From: Castellaniella daejeonensis
GTDB taxonomy: Bacteria > Pseudomonadota > Gammaproteobacteria > Burkholderiales > Burkholderiaceae_B
Length of the DNA stretch: 64,000 nucleotides
NCBI RefSeq assembly: GCF_039523555.1
Contig: NZ_BAAAFN010000009.1
Location: forward strand, 62,001-126,000
Direction: 5' to 3'
A program made the translations under genes and the position numbers. The notes under the pieces were generated by a model that saw only the letters and a list, made by a program, of their open reading frames with translations, made no database searches and had not been told where the DNA came from. Below, piece after piece: positions 8,365 through 17,256 of this stretch. Within the stretch, counting starts at the first letter, position 1, and the number at the start of each line of letters is the position of its first letter.

Positions 8365-9732
8365 CTAAAGCCCGGCGACGGACATGCGCTCGATCAGCAC
8401 CGAGCCGGTGGATTTGGCGCCCCGCGCATGGACATCGGCACCCACGGCGACGATCTGGCGGAACATCTCGGCCAGGTTGCCGGCGATGGTGATTTCCTGG
8501 ACGGGGTGGCTGATGACGCCATCCTGCACCCAGTAGCCGAAGGCCCCGCGCGAATAATCGCCGGTGACGTAATTGACCCCCTGACCGATGAGCTCGGTGA
8601 CCAGCAGGCCAGTGCCCATCCGGCGCAGCATCGCGGGCAGGTCGTCGTCGGGCCGGGTCAGGCGCGAGCGCAGGCTGAGGTTGTGCGAGCCGCCCGCGTT
8701 GCCGGTGGTCGACAGGCCCAGCTTGCGCGCCGTGTAGGTGGACAGGAAATAGCCCGTCAGCACGCCTTGGTCCACTACCCGGCGGGCCTGCGGGCGGATG
8801 CCTTCGGCATCGAACGGCGAGCTGCCCAGGGCACCGGGAATGTAGGGATTCTCGACCACGTCCAGGTGATCGGCCAGGACGGGCTTGCCCAAGGCATCCA
8901 GCAGGAAGCTGGCCTTGCGGTAGAGCGCGCCGCCGCTGGCGGCCTGGACCAGCGCGCCCAGCAGGCCGACGGCCAGGGGTGCCTCGAACAGCACCGGGTA
9001 CTGACCGGTCTTGACCGGGCGCGCACCCAGGCGCGACAGGGCGCGTTCCGCCGCGTAGCGGCCGACCTCGGCCGGGGCGGCCAGATCGCCGGACCGGCGC
9101 GCGGATGTGTACCAGTAGTCCCGCTGCATGCCATCGCCGCTGCCGGCGATGGGCGCCACCGAGAGGCTGTGGCGCGAATAGGGATAGCCCCCGAGGAAGC
9201 CGCGCGAATTGCCCAGGACGAAGTGGCCTTCCATGGTGTCCAGGGAAGCGCCCTCGGAATTGGTGATCTGCCGGCTGGTCGCCAGTGCGGCGCGTTCCGC
9301 CTGGATCGCCAGGCGGGCCGCCCCCTGGGCATCAATGGACCAGGGGTGATGCAGGTCCAGATCCGGATAATGCAGGGCGAAGAGCTCGGGCTCGGGCAGG
9401 CCGGCGGCCGGGTCTTCGGCCGTGTAGCGGGCAATGTGCCAGGCCGCGTCCACGGTGCGCCGCAGGGCATCGGGCGAAAAATCGGACGTCGAGGCCGATC
9501 CCCGGCGCTGGCCGGCGAAGACCGTGACGGCCATCGACCGGTCGCGGGTCTGCTCGATGGTTTCGATCGACCGATGGCGGACCGAAACCGACAGCCCCCT
9601 GCTTTCGGAGATTTCCACGGCGGCATCCGTGGCGCCGGCCTGTTTCGCGTGGCGCAGCGCATCGCCGACCAGCTCGCGGAACTGGGCCTGCTGGGCGGGG
9701 ACATCGAGGAAATCGTCGGGTCGTTGGTTCAT
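8365..9732 (-). CDS. pmbA: Metalloprotease-related protein PmbA/TldE
   Basis: Partner subunit of the TldD/TldE complex, which degrades modified peptides and antitoxins in other proteobacteria. The 455-residue product has the family pattern: an N-terminal repeat region with SVRHRSIETIEQTRDRSMAV and a C-terminal block with STTGNAGGSHNLSL and GVNYVTGDYSRGAFGYWVQ. The start at 9732 (MNQRPDDFLDV) is preferred; longer in-frame starts at 9777 (ATG) and 9783 (TTG) add unconserved residues. It is divergent from darP. The TldD partner is not in this window. Confidence 0.93.
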   Translation of the reverse strand: MNQRPDDFLDVPAQQAQFRELVGDALRHAKQAGATDAAVEISESRGLSVSVRHRSIETIEQTRDRSMAVTVFAGQRRGSASTSDFSPDALRRTVDAAWHIARYTAEDPAAGLPEPELFALHYPDLDLHHPWSIDAQGAARLAIQAERAALATSRQITNSEGASLDTMEGHFVLGNSRGFLGGYPYSRHSLSVAPIAGSGDGMQRDYWYTSARRSGDLAAPAEVGRYAAERALSRLGARPVKTGQYPVLFEAPLAVGLLGALVQAASGGALYRKASFLLDALGKPVLADHLDVVENPYIPGALGSSPFDAEGIRPQARRVVDQGVLTGYFLSTYTARKLGLSTTGNAGGSHNLSLRSRLTRPDDDLPAMLRRMGTGLLVTELIGQGVNYVTGDYSRGAFGYWVQDGVISHPVQEITIAGNLAEMFRQIVAVGADVHARGAKSTGSVLIERMSVAGL

Positions 9733-9797
9733 GCAAAATCCGCTGGGGTCGAGACGGTTATTCGAGACGGTTATCATAGACAATCACGGACCATTTT

Positions 9798-10370
9798 ATG
9801 CCCGAACCCATGGACGACACGCCCCTGTCCGCCCCGCCGGACGACTTTTCCGACAGCCGGCGGCCCAGCAAATCCCAGATCAAGCGCGACATGCACGCCC
9901 TGTTGGACCTGGGCCGCGAACTGATCGCCCTGCCCCCCGCCAAGCTGGCCCAGCTGCCGCTGGAAGAGCCGCTGCGCGAGGCCATCGCCCTGGCGCAGCG
10001 CATCCACAGCAACGAAGGACGCCGCCGCCAGGTGCACTACGTCGGCAAGCTGATGCGCCAGGCCGACGCCCAGGCCCTGCGCGCCCAGCTCGACGCATGG
10101 GCCAACGGATCGCGCGAGGAAACCCGCGCCATGCACCGGCTCGAGGATCTGCGCGACCGCCTGATCGACAGCGACGACGCCCTGACCCAGTTGCTGGAAC
10201 GCTTTCCCGGCCTGGACATCCAGGCCCTGCGCGCCCAGATCCGCTCCGCGCGCAAGGAAGCCCGCGACAACGCCGCCCTGCCCCAGGGCCGCGAACCGGC
10301 GCGCAAGCACTACCGCGCCCTGTTCCAGACCCTGAAAACCCTGAATTTCGAGGATGAGACCGCACGATGA
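9798..10370 (+). CDS. darP: Ribosome maturation protein DarP (YjgA, DUF615)
   Basis: Small basic/acidic protein that joins the late pre-50S ribosomal particle. The 190 residues contain the DUF615 signature SRRPSKSQIKRDMHALLDLG, then IHSNEGRRRQVHYVGKLMR. It is divergent from pmbA, as in many proteobacteria, and overlaps the downstream esterase by four bases (ATGA). The C-terminus is charged and likely helical. Confidence 0.92.
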   Translation: MPEPMDDTPLSAPPDDFSDSRRPSKSQIKRDMHALLDLGRELIALPPAKLAQLPLEEPLREAIALAQRIHSNEGRRRQVHYVGKLMRQADAQALRAQLDAWANGSREETRAMHRLEDLRDRLIDSDDALTQLLERFPGLDIQALRAQIRSARKEARDNAALPQGREPARKHYRALFQTLKTLNFEDETAR

Positions 10371-11044
10371 CCACGGCCCCGGAACTGGAAACCGTCGAAC
10401 GCACGACAGGGCCCGAACCCACGCACAGCGTGATCTGGCTGCATGGCCTGGGTGCCGATGGCCATGACTTCGAGCCCATCGTGCCGGAGTTCTCCCCTCC
10501 GGGGCTGCCGGCGCTGCGCTTCGTGTTCCCACACGCGCCGGTGCGGCCGGTGACGCTGAACCAGGGCCTGCCGATGCGCGCCTGGTACGACCTGTACGGC
10601 CTGGACCGCGACGCGCGCGAAGACATCGACGGCCTGCGGGCCGCCCGCCATGCAGTCACCGAGCTGATCGAACGCGAGAACCGGCGCGGCGTTCCCGCCG
10701 AACGCATCGTGCTGGCGGGCTTCTCGCAAGGCTGCGCAATGGCCCTGTACACCGGCCTGCGCCATCCGGAGCGCCTGGCCGGCCTGATCGGCCTGTCGGG
10801 CTATCTGCCGCTGCGCAACACCCTGCCCGCGGAACGCCACCCCGCCAATGCGGACACGCCGGTCTTCATGGCGCACGGCACGATGGACATGGTGGTGCCC
10901 ATCACCTATGCCGAAACCAGCCGCGATGCGATGACCGCGCAGGGACAGCAGGTGGAATGGCACACCTATCCGATGCCGCATGGCCTGCACCCGCAGGAAC
11001 TCGACGACACCCGGGCATTCCTGTCACGGGTGACAGGCGCCTGA
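10367..11044 (+). CDS. Alpha/beta hydrolase, carboxylesterase/phospholipase family
   Basis: Cytoplasmic serine esterase of the bacterial EstB / human acyl-protein thioesterase family. The catalytic triad is visible: Ser120 in GFSQGC, Asp174 in GTMDMVVP and His205 in MPHGLHPQ. The oxyanion-hole motif WLHGLGADGHDF is at residues 24-35. At 225 residues it has the usual size. Its ATGA overlap with darP suggests co-translation, although no functional link is known. The natural substrate is unknown. Confidence 0.92.
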   Translation: MTTAPELETVERTTGPEPTHSVIWLHGLGADGHDFEPIVPEFSPPGLPALRFVFPHAPVRPVTLNQGLPMRAWYDLYGLDRDAREDIDGLRAARHAVTELIERENRRGVPAERIVLAGFSQGCAMALYTGLRHPERLAGLIGLSGYLPLRNTLPAERHPANADTPVFMAHGTMDMVVPITYAETSRDAMTAQGQQVEWHTYPMPHGLHPQELDDTRAFLSRVTGA

Positions 11045-11086
11045 GACGTCCGTCAGAACCGGACGCTTCAGGCGCCGCAACGGCGT

Positions 11087-13534
11087 TCAGGCGTCCAGCG
11101 GCATCCAGAGCCGGCGCATGCCGGGATCCGACTCGTCGGGATCGTTGCGCATGCCCAGGGACGTCATCAGGCCCAGCATGGGCCGGTTGGTCGCCAGCAC
11201 GATGCCTTCCAGGTAACCCAGGCCCTGGCGGCGCGCGACGTCGAGCAGGCTGTGCATCAACGCCGCGCCGACGCCTCGCCGCTGCCAGTCGTCGGCAATC
11301 ACCAGGGCGTATTCCGCGCCCTGGCCGTCTGCGTTGCGCAGGTAGTGCGCGAAACCCACGATGCGCTCGCGCAGCAGGCCGCGGTTTTCCGGATTGGACA
11401 CCTGCGTGGTGGCAACCAGCGCGACTTCCCGGTCGTAGTCGATGCGGGTGTAGCGCGCCAGCATGCGCGGGGTCAGTTCGCGCAGCATCGACACGAACCG
11501 CATGTAGCGAGATTCGTCGGACAGGTCTCGCACGAATTCCTGCAGCAGCACGGCGTCCTCGGGACGGATGGGCCGCAGCAGCCATTCCTGCCCGTCGTTC
11601 CGGACCATCGGCTGGACCAGGCGGCGCGGGTAGGGATGGATCGCCATGTGGCGATAGGCGCGGTTCTCGGGGCGCTCGCCATCGTAGTTCGGATCCAGCC
11701 CGACCCGGATGCCGCCGACATACAGGCTGGTGTCATCCCACCAGATCGGATCGATCGACAGCGTGCGGATGCCGGGCAGTTCGCTGACGATCTCGGAGAT
11801 CCGCTCCAGCGCTTCGCGCAACTGCTCGAAGGCGGCCGGGCTGAGGTCGCGCTCCAGCACGCGCGACCAGAACTTGCCCCGCTGGATCAGCTGGCGCGCC
11901 AGGTAGTTGTTCAACGGCGGCAGCTCGATTTCCCGGTGGGGGGATGCCAGCCGCGCGGCATCGCCGCCCGGGCCGAACTGCATGTACGGACCGAAACGGG
12001 CGTCCTGGCGCACGTGGATGGCCATGGGCACACGTTCGCGGGCGTCGTCGGGCACAGGCTGTTCGTCCAGCCGGATCGGCACATGGAAGCAGTCCAGCAG
12101 CCAGCGGCAGCTGGACTGGTCCAGTTCGGAGCGGCCCGACATGATGGCGTCGTTGAGCAGCGCCCGCGCCTCGTCCAGCCGCGGGGGCCGGCTGAGCATT
12201 TCCGGCGGCAGCGTCTGCTGCGCCATGGTCTGGTTGTACTGATAGGACGCCATGATGCCGAAGGCATTGGCGGCCGATTCCGGCGTGCGGAAGGCTGGCA
12301 GCCCGACCGAATCCAGCCGATGGCGCTGGGAACGCATCGAGGCATCGCCCAGGAAACAGGAGATGATGGGCTTGGCGGAAGCCTCGGAAAACCGGGCCAG
12401 GGCTTCGGCGGCGCCATCCATGTCCGACAGGGCATCGGGCGCGATCAGCACCAGCACGCCGTCCACATTGGTGTCGCCCGCCAGCACGCCCAGGGCCTGC
12501 TGCAGCCGCGCCGGATCCAGCGGCGCATGGCTGATGACGGGATTGCCCAGGGCCGCGCCCGGCTCGAGGATCGCGGCCAGGTCGCGCCGCGTCTGCATGG
12601 ACAGCTCGGCCCGAGACACCGGGCCGCTGCCGCCGACCACATCCAGCGCCAGGTGGGCTGCGCCGTAGCCATTGGAAAACAGCGCGATGCGGCGCCCCCG
12701 CTGGCGCTTGGCATGGACGAGTACCTTCAGTGCCGAAAAGAGCTGCACGAAGAACCGGATCCGCACCGCGCCGGTGCGCCGCACCAGCGCGTCGAACACC
12801 GCATCGGCAGCCGGGTCCTTGTCCGAGCGGCCGGCCTTCAGCAGGATGACCGGCTTGACGCTCGCGGCCGCCATCAGCGCGCTGGTGAAGCGCCGCGAGG
12901 AATCGGCCTCTTCGAGGTACAGCACGATGCTGTCCGTGCGCGGATCCATCGACAGGTATTCCAGGACCTCGGCCACGGTGACGCCGTCGGCGTCGCCGGC
13001 CGACACCACGGCGGAAAAGCCGAGCTGGATGTCGCCCGCCCAGTCCAGTACGGCGGCGGCCACCATGCGGGACTGGGCCACCAGGGCAACCCGGCCCACG
13101 GGCGCCCCGTTCGGATCGAGTCCGAGATTCAGCCCCAGGTGCGGGCGCTGGACGCCCAGGGCGCCCGGACCGAGCACCAGGCAACCGTTCATCCGCCCCC
13201 AGGACTGGCAGTAGGCGCGGGTTTCGATGGGATCGTCGGCCGGCGTCGGGTGCGGCAACAGCACCAGGGCGCGCGGCCGGTGCTGCTTGAGCGCCCCCAG
13301 GGCAGCCGGCAGATGGGCCGGGTCCAGGCACAGCAACGCCATGTCCAGGCGCTGGTCTTCCTGCAGGAAATCAAGACGGCCGGGCATCTGCCAACGGCCG
13401 TCGTCCCCGATCCGCACGTCGGCGATCCGTCCCTTGAGCAGGGCCGGTGGTGTCCGCACGACGGGCAGTTCGCGGGAACTCAGGATCAGCAGTGAACGCG
13501 GCTCGAACAAAGCCGCCAGGCGGTGGCGCAGCAT
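11087..13534 (-). CDS. Pat-like protein acyltransferase (acyl-CoA-synthetase-like domains fused to GNAT)
   Basis: An 815-residue fusion of NDP-forming acyl-CoA-synthetase-like domains and a C-terminal GNAT acetyltransferase, the layout of Pat/YfiQ enzymes that acetylate lysines of central metabolic enzymes. From N to C: CoA-binding-like domain (to about 135), succinyl-CoA-synthetase-like region (about 140-450), a shortened ATP-grasp-like part, then GNAT from about residue 640 with RRGVGAALMHSLLDVAR as the acetyl-CoA loop. Synthetase activity is probably lost, as is known for YfiQ. It converges on the esterase and is divergent from gltX. Confidence 0.85.
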   Translation of the reverse strand: MLRHRLAALFEPRSLLILSSRELPVVRTPPALLKGRIADVRIGDDGRWQMPGRLDFLQEDQRLDMALLCLDPAHLPAALGALKQHRPRALVLLPHPTPADDPIETRAYCQSWGRMNGCLVLGPGALGVQRPHLGLNLGLDPNGAPVGRVALVAQSRMVAAAVLDWAGDIQLGFSAVVSAGDADGVTVAEVLEYLSMDPRTDSIVLYLEEADSSRRFTSALMAAASVKPVILLKAGRSDKDPAADAVFDALVRRTGAVRIRFFVQLFSALKVLVHAKRQRGRRIALFSNGYGAAHLALDVVGGSGPVSRAELSMQTRRDLAAILEPGAALGNPVISHAPLDPARLQQALGVLAGDTNVDGVLVLIAPDALSDMDGAAEALARFSEASAKPIISCFLGDASMRSQRHRLDSVGLPAFRTPESAANAFGIMASYQYNQTMAQQTLPPEMLSRPPRLDEARALLNDAIMSGRSELDQSSCRWLLDCFHVPIRLDEQPVPDDARERVPMAIHVRQDARFGPYMQFGPGGDAARLASPHREIELPPLNNYLARQLIQRGKFWSRVLERDLSPAAFEQLREALERISEIVSELPGIRTLSIDPIWWDDTSLYVGGIRVGLDPNYDGERPENRAYRHMAIHPYPRRLVQPMVRNDGQEWLLRPIRPEDAVLLQEFVRDLSDESRYMRFVSMLRELTPRMLARYTRIDYDREVALVATTQVSNPENRGLLRERIVGFAHYLRNADGQGAEYALVIADDWQRRGVGAALMHSLLDVARRQGLGYLEGIVLATNRPMLGLMTSLGMRNDPDESDPGMRRLWMPLDA

Positions 13535-13654
13535 GGAAAAGGCTCCGGACGCCCCCGAATGGGTCGTCCCTTAAAATAGCATATCGACCTTCCGATTCTA
13601 CAGGGGTTCCCCGGCATTTTGTTGCACTGCACCAACCCCATCCGATACATCGCC

Positions 13655-15064
13655 ATGACCGCATCTTCCTCGCGCCCCGTGCGCACACGCTTTGCCCCGT
13701 CTCCCACCGGCTACCTGCACCTGGGCGGCGCCCGCACCGCCCTGTTTTCCTGGGCCTTCGCCCGCCACTACGGCGGCACCTTCGTGCTGCGCATCGAGGA
13801 CACGGACCTGGAACGCTCCACGCCCGAAGCCGTGCAGGCCATCCTGGACGGCATGCAATGGCTGGATCTCAAGGCCGACGAGGGGCCGTTCTACCAGATG
13901 CAGCGCATGGACCGCTACCGCGAGGTGATCGCCGACATGCTCGAAAAGGGCACGGCCTACTATTGCTACAGCACGCCCGAGGAAGTCGAGGCCATGCGCG
14001 AGCGTGCGCGTGCCATCGGCGCCAAGCCGCGCTACGACGGCACCTGGCGCCCCGAGCCCGGCAAGACCCTGCCGCCGATCCCGGCCGGCGTGAAGCCCGT
14101 GGTGCGCTTCCGCAGTCCGCAGGACGGCGTCACCGCCTGGGACGACCTGGTCAAGGGCCCCATCAGCTTCGACAACGGCGAGCTCGACGACCTGGTCATC
14201 GCCCGCCCCGACGGCACGCCCACCTACAACTTCTGCGTCGTGGTCGACGACTGGGACATGCGCATCACCCACGTCATCCGCGGCGACGACCACGTCAACA
14301 ACACGCCGCGCCAGATCAACATCCTGCGCGCCCTGGGTGGCGAACTGCCCCGCTACGGCCACGTGCCGATGATCCTGGGCCCGGACGGCGAAAAACTGTC
14401 CAAGCGCCACGGCGCCGTCAGCGTCATGGAATACGACCGCATGGGCTACCTGCCCGAGGCCATGGTCAACTACCTGGCGCGGCTGGGCTGGAGCCACGGC
14501 AACGACGAGCTCTTCACGCGCGAGCAATTCGTGGAATGGTTCGATCCGCGCAATCTCAGCCGCTCGGCAGCCCAGTGGGATCCGAAGAAACTGAACTGGG
14601 TCAACGCCCACGCGATGCGCACGCTGGACCTGGCCGACCTGGCCGGCCGCGTCGCGCCGCGCATCGTTCGCCGGGGCGGCGATCCCGCATCGGCCGATCT
14701 GCCGGCCATCGTGTCGCTGCTGCGCGACCGCTGCGAGACACTGGAAGAACTGGCCGAAGGCGCCATGCTGTTCTGCGGCCCCTACACGCCGGCCGACGAT
14801 GCCTTGCGCGCGGAAGTCATGGACGACACGGCGAAGACCTTGCTGGACGACTTCCGCCAGCGGGCCGGTGCCCTGCCGGACTGGACCGAGGCCGAACTCG
14901 ATGGCCTGATCAAGGCCATCCTGAAGGACCACGGGGCCAAGATGCCCAAGCTGGCGATCCCCCTGCGAGTGGCGGTCACCGGCCACAAGCACACACCATC
15001 CATCGGCGCCGTGCTGGCGCTACTGGGCCGGGAAACCGTGCTGGGCCGCCTGGACCGGCCCTGA
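13655..15064 (+). CDS. gltX: Glutamyl-tRNA synthetase
   Basis: Class I synthetase charging tRNA-Glu. The start MTASSSRPVRTRFAPSPTGY leads into the HIGH-type motif HLGGARTALF (from residue 22), and KLSKRHG is the KMSKS motif. At 469 residues it is the usual bacterial size. The ATG at 13655 is preferred over the TTG at 13619, which adds 12 atypical residues. Because gatCAB is also in this window, charging of Gln and/or Asn tRNA through a misacylated intermediate is possible, but the discriminating character of this enzyme cannot be read by eye. Confidence 0.96.
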   Translation: MTASSSRPVRTRFAPSPTGYLHLGGARTALFSWAFARHYGGTFVLRIEDTDLERSTPEAVQAILDGMQWLDLKADEGPFYQMQRMDRYREVIADMLEKGTAYYCYSTPEEVEAMRERARAIGAKPRYDGTWRPEPGKTLPPIPAGVKPVVRFRSPQDGVTAWDDLVKGPISFDNGELDDLVIARPDGTPTYNFCVVVDDWDMRITHVIRGDDHVNNTPRQINILRALGGELPRYGHVPMILGPDGEKLSKRHGAVSVMEYDRMGYLPEAMVNYLARLGWSHGNDELFTREQFVEWFDPRNLSRSAAQWDPKKLNWVNAHAMRTLDLADLAGRVAPRIVRRGGDPASADLPAIVSLLRDRCETLEELAEGAMLFCGPYTPADDALRAEVMDDTAKTLLDDFRQRAGALPDWTEAELDGLIKAILKDHGAKMPKLAIPLRVAVTGHKHTPSIGAVLALLGRETVLGRLDRP

Positions 15065-15067
15065 GAC

Positions 15068-15559
15068 CTAGAAAGGCAGCCGGTAGCCCGGCGACATGCG
15101 CCGCGCCTTCACGGCGCCGTCCGGGCCCTGCAGGCGCAGTTCCGTCGCATTGGCCCGGTCCACGCGATAGCGGTTGGTGTAGATCGGATCATCCAGGTTG
15201 ACGGGCGAGCCGTTCGATTCCAGCGTGCGCAGGATCAGCGTCTGCCCGTCGCGCGACCAGCAGCCGGATTCATACAGCCCCTGCGATGGCGCGCGCGGAC
15301 GCTTGATCTGCTCGACATAGCTCATGGTTCCGTCGGGATTCAGCGTGTAAAGCGTGCGCAGTGCGCCCGCAACGCCTTTCTGCGAACTGACCGACAGCCA
15401 GTTGCCGACCAGAGGATCCCCCGCCACCGCCGCCACGCAGGAAGGTCGTGCGGTCGCCGGTTCGGCCGGCGGCTGGGCAGGCTTGATCGGCGCGCAGGCG
15501 GCCAGAGTGCCCAGAACGGCCGCGCACGCGGCCCAGGCATGAATACGAATGCGATCCAT
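15068..15559 (-). CDS. Small predicted lipoprotein, function unknown
   Basis: The product of 163 residues has a lipoprotein signal peptide: MDRIRIHAWAACAAVLGTLA followed by the lipobox cysteine (LAAC). After a proline/alanine linker comes one small domain with GDPLVGNWLSVSS and LYTLNPDGTMSYVEQ, the look of a lipocalin-like or META-like beta fold that reports a measured quantity. I do not recognise the family. The start at 15559 gives a clean signal peptide; longer forms add unlikely residues. It is convergent with gltX with 3 bases between them. Confidence 0.75.
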   Translation of the reverse strand: MDRIRIHAWAACAAVLGTLAACAPIKPAQPPAEPATARPSCVAAVAGDPLVGNWLSVSSQKGVAGALRTLYTLNPDGTMSYVEQIKRPRAPSQGLYESGCWSRDGQTLILRTLESNGSPVNLDDPIYTNRYRVDRANATELRLQGPDGAVKARRMSPGYRLPF

Positions 15560-15694
15560 TGCTTGATTCCCATCCATGACAAATGTCATTTGATACCCGG
15601 GATCGGCGCAGGGGCGCAGGCCGGCGTGCCGGACTTCAGGCCTACAATTTCCCGGTGCGCACGCGTTCCGCGGGCAAGTCACCATTCTACCGAC

Positions 15695-16135
15695 ATGAGC
15701 CACTCACTACTCGTTACGCTGCACCTGTTTGCCGCCATCCTGTTCGTCGGCACGGTGTTCTTCGAAGTCCTCATCCTCGAAGGCATCCGCAAGCCGCTCG
15801 GCCGCGAAGCCATGCGCAACGTCGAGTTGGCGATCGGACGCCGGGCGCGGCGCATCATGCCCTTTGCCATGATCGTGCTGTTCGGCGCAGGCCTGGGCAT
15901 GGCCTGGCAATTCCGCGAAGCGCTCGCGCATCCCTTCGCCAGCAGCTTCGCCACGCTGCTGTGGATCAAGATCATCCTGGCCTTCAGCGTGCTGGGGCAT
16001 TTCATTACCGCAATGACACTCAGCGGCACCGGCAAACTGAAGTCCCGCCATTTTCAGATCATTCACCTGAGTGTTTTCTGCCACGTCATCCTGATCGTAT
16101 TCCTCGCCAAAGCCATGTTCTACCTGCACTGGTAG
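15695..16135 (+). CDS. Four-helix integral membrane protein, CopD-like
   Basis: A 146-residue membrane protein with four hydrophobic helices. The first helix, LLVTLHLFAAILFVGTVFFE, carries one of several histidines within or next to helices (also GHFITAM, IIHLSVFCHVILI), which suits a haem- or copper-binding CopD/DUF-type membrane protein. It starts at the ATG at 15695; the long in-frame extension upstream is not protein-like. It is divergent from the small lipoprotein gene. The ligand and role are not established. Confidence 0.72.
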   Translation: MSHSLLVTLHLFAAILFVGTVFFEVLILEGIRKPLGREAMRNVELAIGRRARRIMPFAMIVLFGAGLGMAWQFREALAHPFASSFATLLWIKIILAFSVLGHFITAMTLSGTGKLKSRHFQIIHLSVFCHVILIVFLAKAMFYLHW

Positions 16136-16222
16136 GCACGTCGCCAGTAAAAAGAACGCGTCTTTTTCGAGACAGGCACGATCGAATATCGATCCCGCTG
16201 CGCGCCGCACCGGGAATAATGC

Positions 16223-16251
16223 TTGGAACGCGACATGGCTTACGCTAGACT
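16223..16251 (+). promoter_or_regulatory. Candidate promoter of the histone H1-like gene
   Basis: TTGGAA (16223-16228) and TAGACT (16246-16251) are 17 bases apart, each matching sigma-70 consensus at four of six positions. A start site near 16258 would place both inverted repeats at 16255-16332 in the 5' leader. Confidence 0.38.
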
Positions 16252-16254
16252 TGA

Positions 16255-16332
16255 AGGCGTGCATTATTCGTGATATTGCACGCCTGCGCCATTTGAGATG
16301 AGCCGCGCATCCGGCGGGGGTCATATCAAATG
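16255..16332 (+). other. Structured leader: two inverted repeats before the histone H1-like gene
   Basis: The first repeat has perfect 9-bp arms (16255-16263 and 16277-16285) around a 13-base AT-rich loop. The second has 12-bp arms with one mismatch (16290-16301 and 16321-16332) enclosing a further gccg/cggc pair. The second ends 22 bases before the Shine-Dalgarno, so RNA folding could influence translation. The inverted repeats themselves are plain in the sequence; any role is inference. Confidence 0.6.
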
Positions 16333-16367
16333 GGTGGACACTCTCTTCGATCCCAAGGAGCATGACG

Positions 16368-17099
16368 ATGGCAACCGCCAAAAAGGCCTCTGTCACACCG
16401 GCCAAGAAAACCGCAGCCCCGAAGTCCGCATCCAAACCGGCCGCCAAGAAGTCCGCCCCGGCCACCAAGAAAACCTCCCCCGCAAAGAAAGCCGCTCCCG
16501 CCAAGAAGGCCGCTGCCAAGAAAGCCGCGCCCGTGAAGGCCGCTGCCAAGAAAGCAGCACCCGCGAAAAAGGCGGTCGTGAAGAAAGCCGCACCGGCCAA
16601 GAAAGCCGCACCGGCCAAGAAAACCGCCGTGAAGACTGCAGCCAAGAAAGCGGCGCCCAAGACGGCGGTCGCAAAGAAAGCGGCACCGGCAAAAAAAGCA
16701 GCACCCGCCAAAAAGGCCGCGGCTAAAAAGGCCGTAGCCAAAAAGGCCGTAGCCAAAAAGGCGGCACCGGCGAAAAAGGCGCCCGCCAAAAAAGCGGCAC
16801 CGGCCAAGAAGGCAGCAGCCAAAAAAGCCGCGCCCGCGAAAAAGGCGGCACCGGCGAAAAAGGCCGCCAAGAAAGCCACGGTGAAAACCGCCGCCGCGAA
16901 AAAGGCGCCGGCGAAAAAAGCCACCGCCAAGAAGTCGCCCGCAAAGGCCGCGCCCAAGGCGCCTGCAAAAAAAGCGCCGAAGCCTGCAGCCGCCAAGCCC
17001 GAGCCTGCCCCGAGCAAGCCTGCCGCTCCGGCACCCGAAGCCCGCACGGACGTCAACCCGGCAGGCTCCTGGCCGTTCCCCACCGCGAAGCGCCCCTGA
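16368..17099 (+). CDS. Histone H1-like Lys/Ala/Pro-rich DNA-binding protein
   Basis: Nucleoid-associated protein resembling the H1-like proteins of Bordetella and eukaryotic H1 tails. The 243 residues are almost wholly Lys, Ala and Pro in degenerate repeats of the type AAPAKKA and AAKKA, with no globular domain. The last 40 residues turn less basic and end in NPAGSWPFPTAKRP. The start is set by the Shine-Dalgarno AAGGAG at 16355-16360, seven bases before the ATG at 16368; the ATG at 16362 would be only one base away. Repeats make the length prone to variation between strains. It has its own leader and is followed by hairpins. Confidence 0.92.
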   Translation: MATAKKASVTPAKKTAAPKSASKPAAKKSAPATKKTSPAKKAAPAKKAAAKKAAPVKAAAKKAAPAKKAVVKKAAPAKKAAPAKKTAVKTAAKKAAPKTAVAKKAAPAKKAAPAKKAAAKKAVAKKAVAKKAAPAKKAPAKKAAPAKKAAAKKAAPAKKAAPAKKAAKKATVKTAAAKKAPAKKATAKKSPAKAAPKAPAKKAPKPAAAKPEPAPSKPAAPAPEARTDVNPAGSWPFPTAKRP

Positions 17100-17146
17100 G
17101 CGCATCGCACCCGCCCCGCCCGGGGCGGGAACGGCCTTCCACACCT

Positions 17147-17173
17147 CAGGCCCGGCGGTATCCGCCGGGCCTG
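17147..17173. terminator. Perfect 12-bp GC hairpin after the histone H1-like gene
   Basis: Arms 17147-17158 and 17162-17173 are exact complements around a 3-base loop, followed by a weakly T-rich gttcattc. A second GC hairpin without T tract precedes it near 17111-17129. It probably separates the histone gene from yggT; the poor T tract lowers certainty. Confidence 0.55.
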
Positions 17174-17256
17174 TTCATTCGCCGGTCTTGCATTCGCCAG
17201 ACGAGGGCGCTTGATGCGACAATGACCGCTTCTTTTCCGCAGTTCACGAGCACCGC

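Noticed and set aside
11043..11068. Shared terminator between the convergent esterase and Pat-like genes
   Set aside because: A 6-7 bp stem can be drawn just past the esterase stop, but it has no T tract in either direction.
13619..13654. Upstream TTG start for gltX
   Set aside because: The 12 added residues do not resemble glutamyl-tRNA synthetase N-termini; the ATG at 13655 gives the normal start.
16362..17099. Lysine/alanine repeats read as tandem DNA repeats or a microsatellite rather than a gene
   Set aside because: The frame is open for 243 codons with a good Shine-Dalgarno and a distinct non-repetitive C-terminus, and such H1-like proteins are known in this bacterial group.
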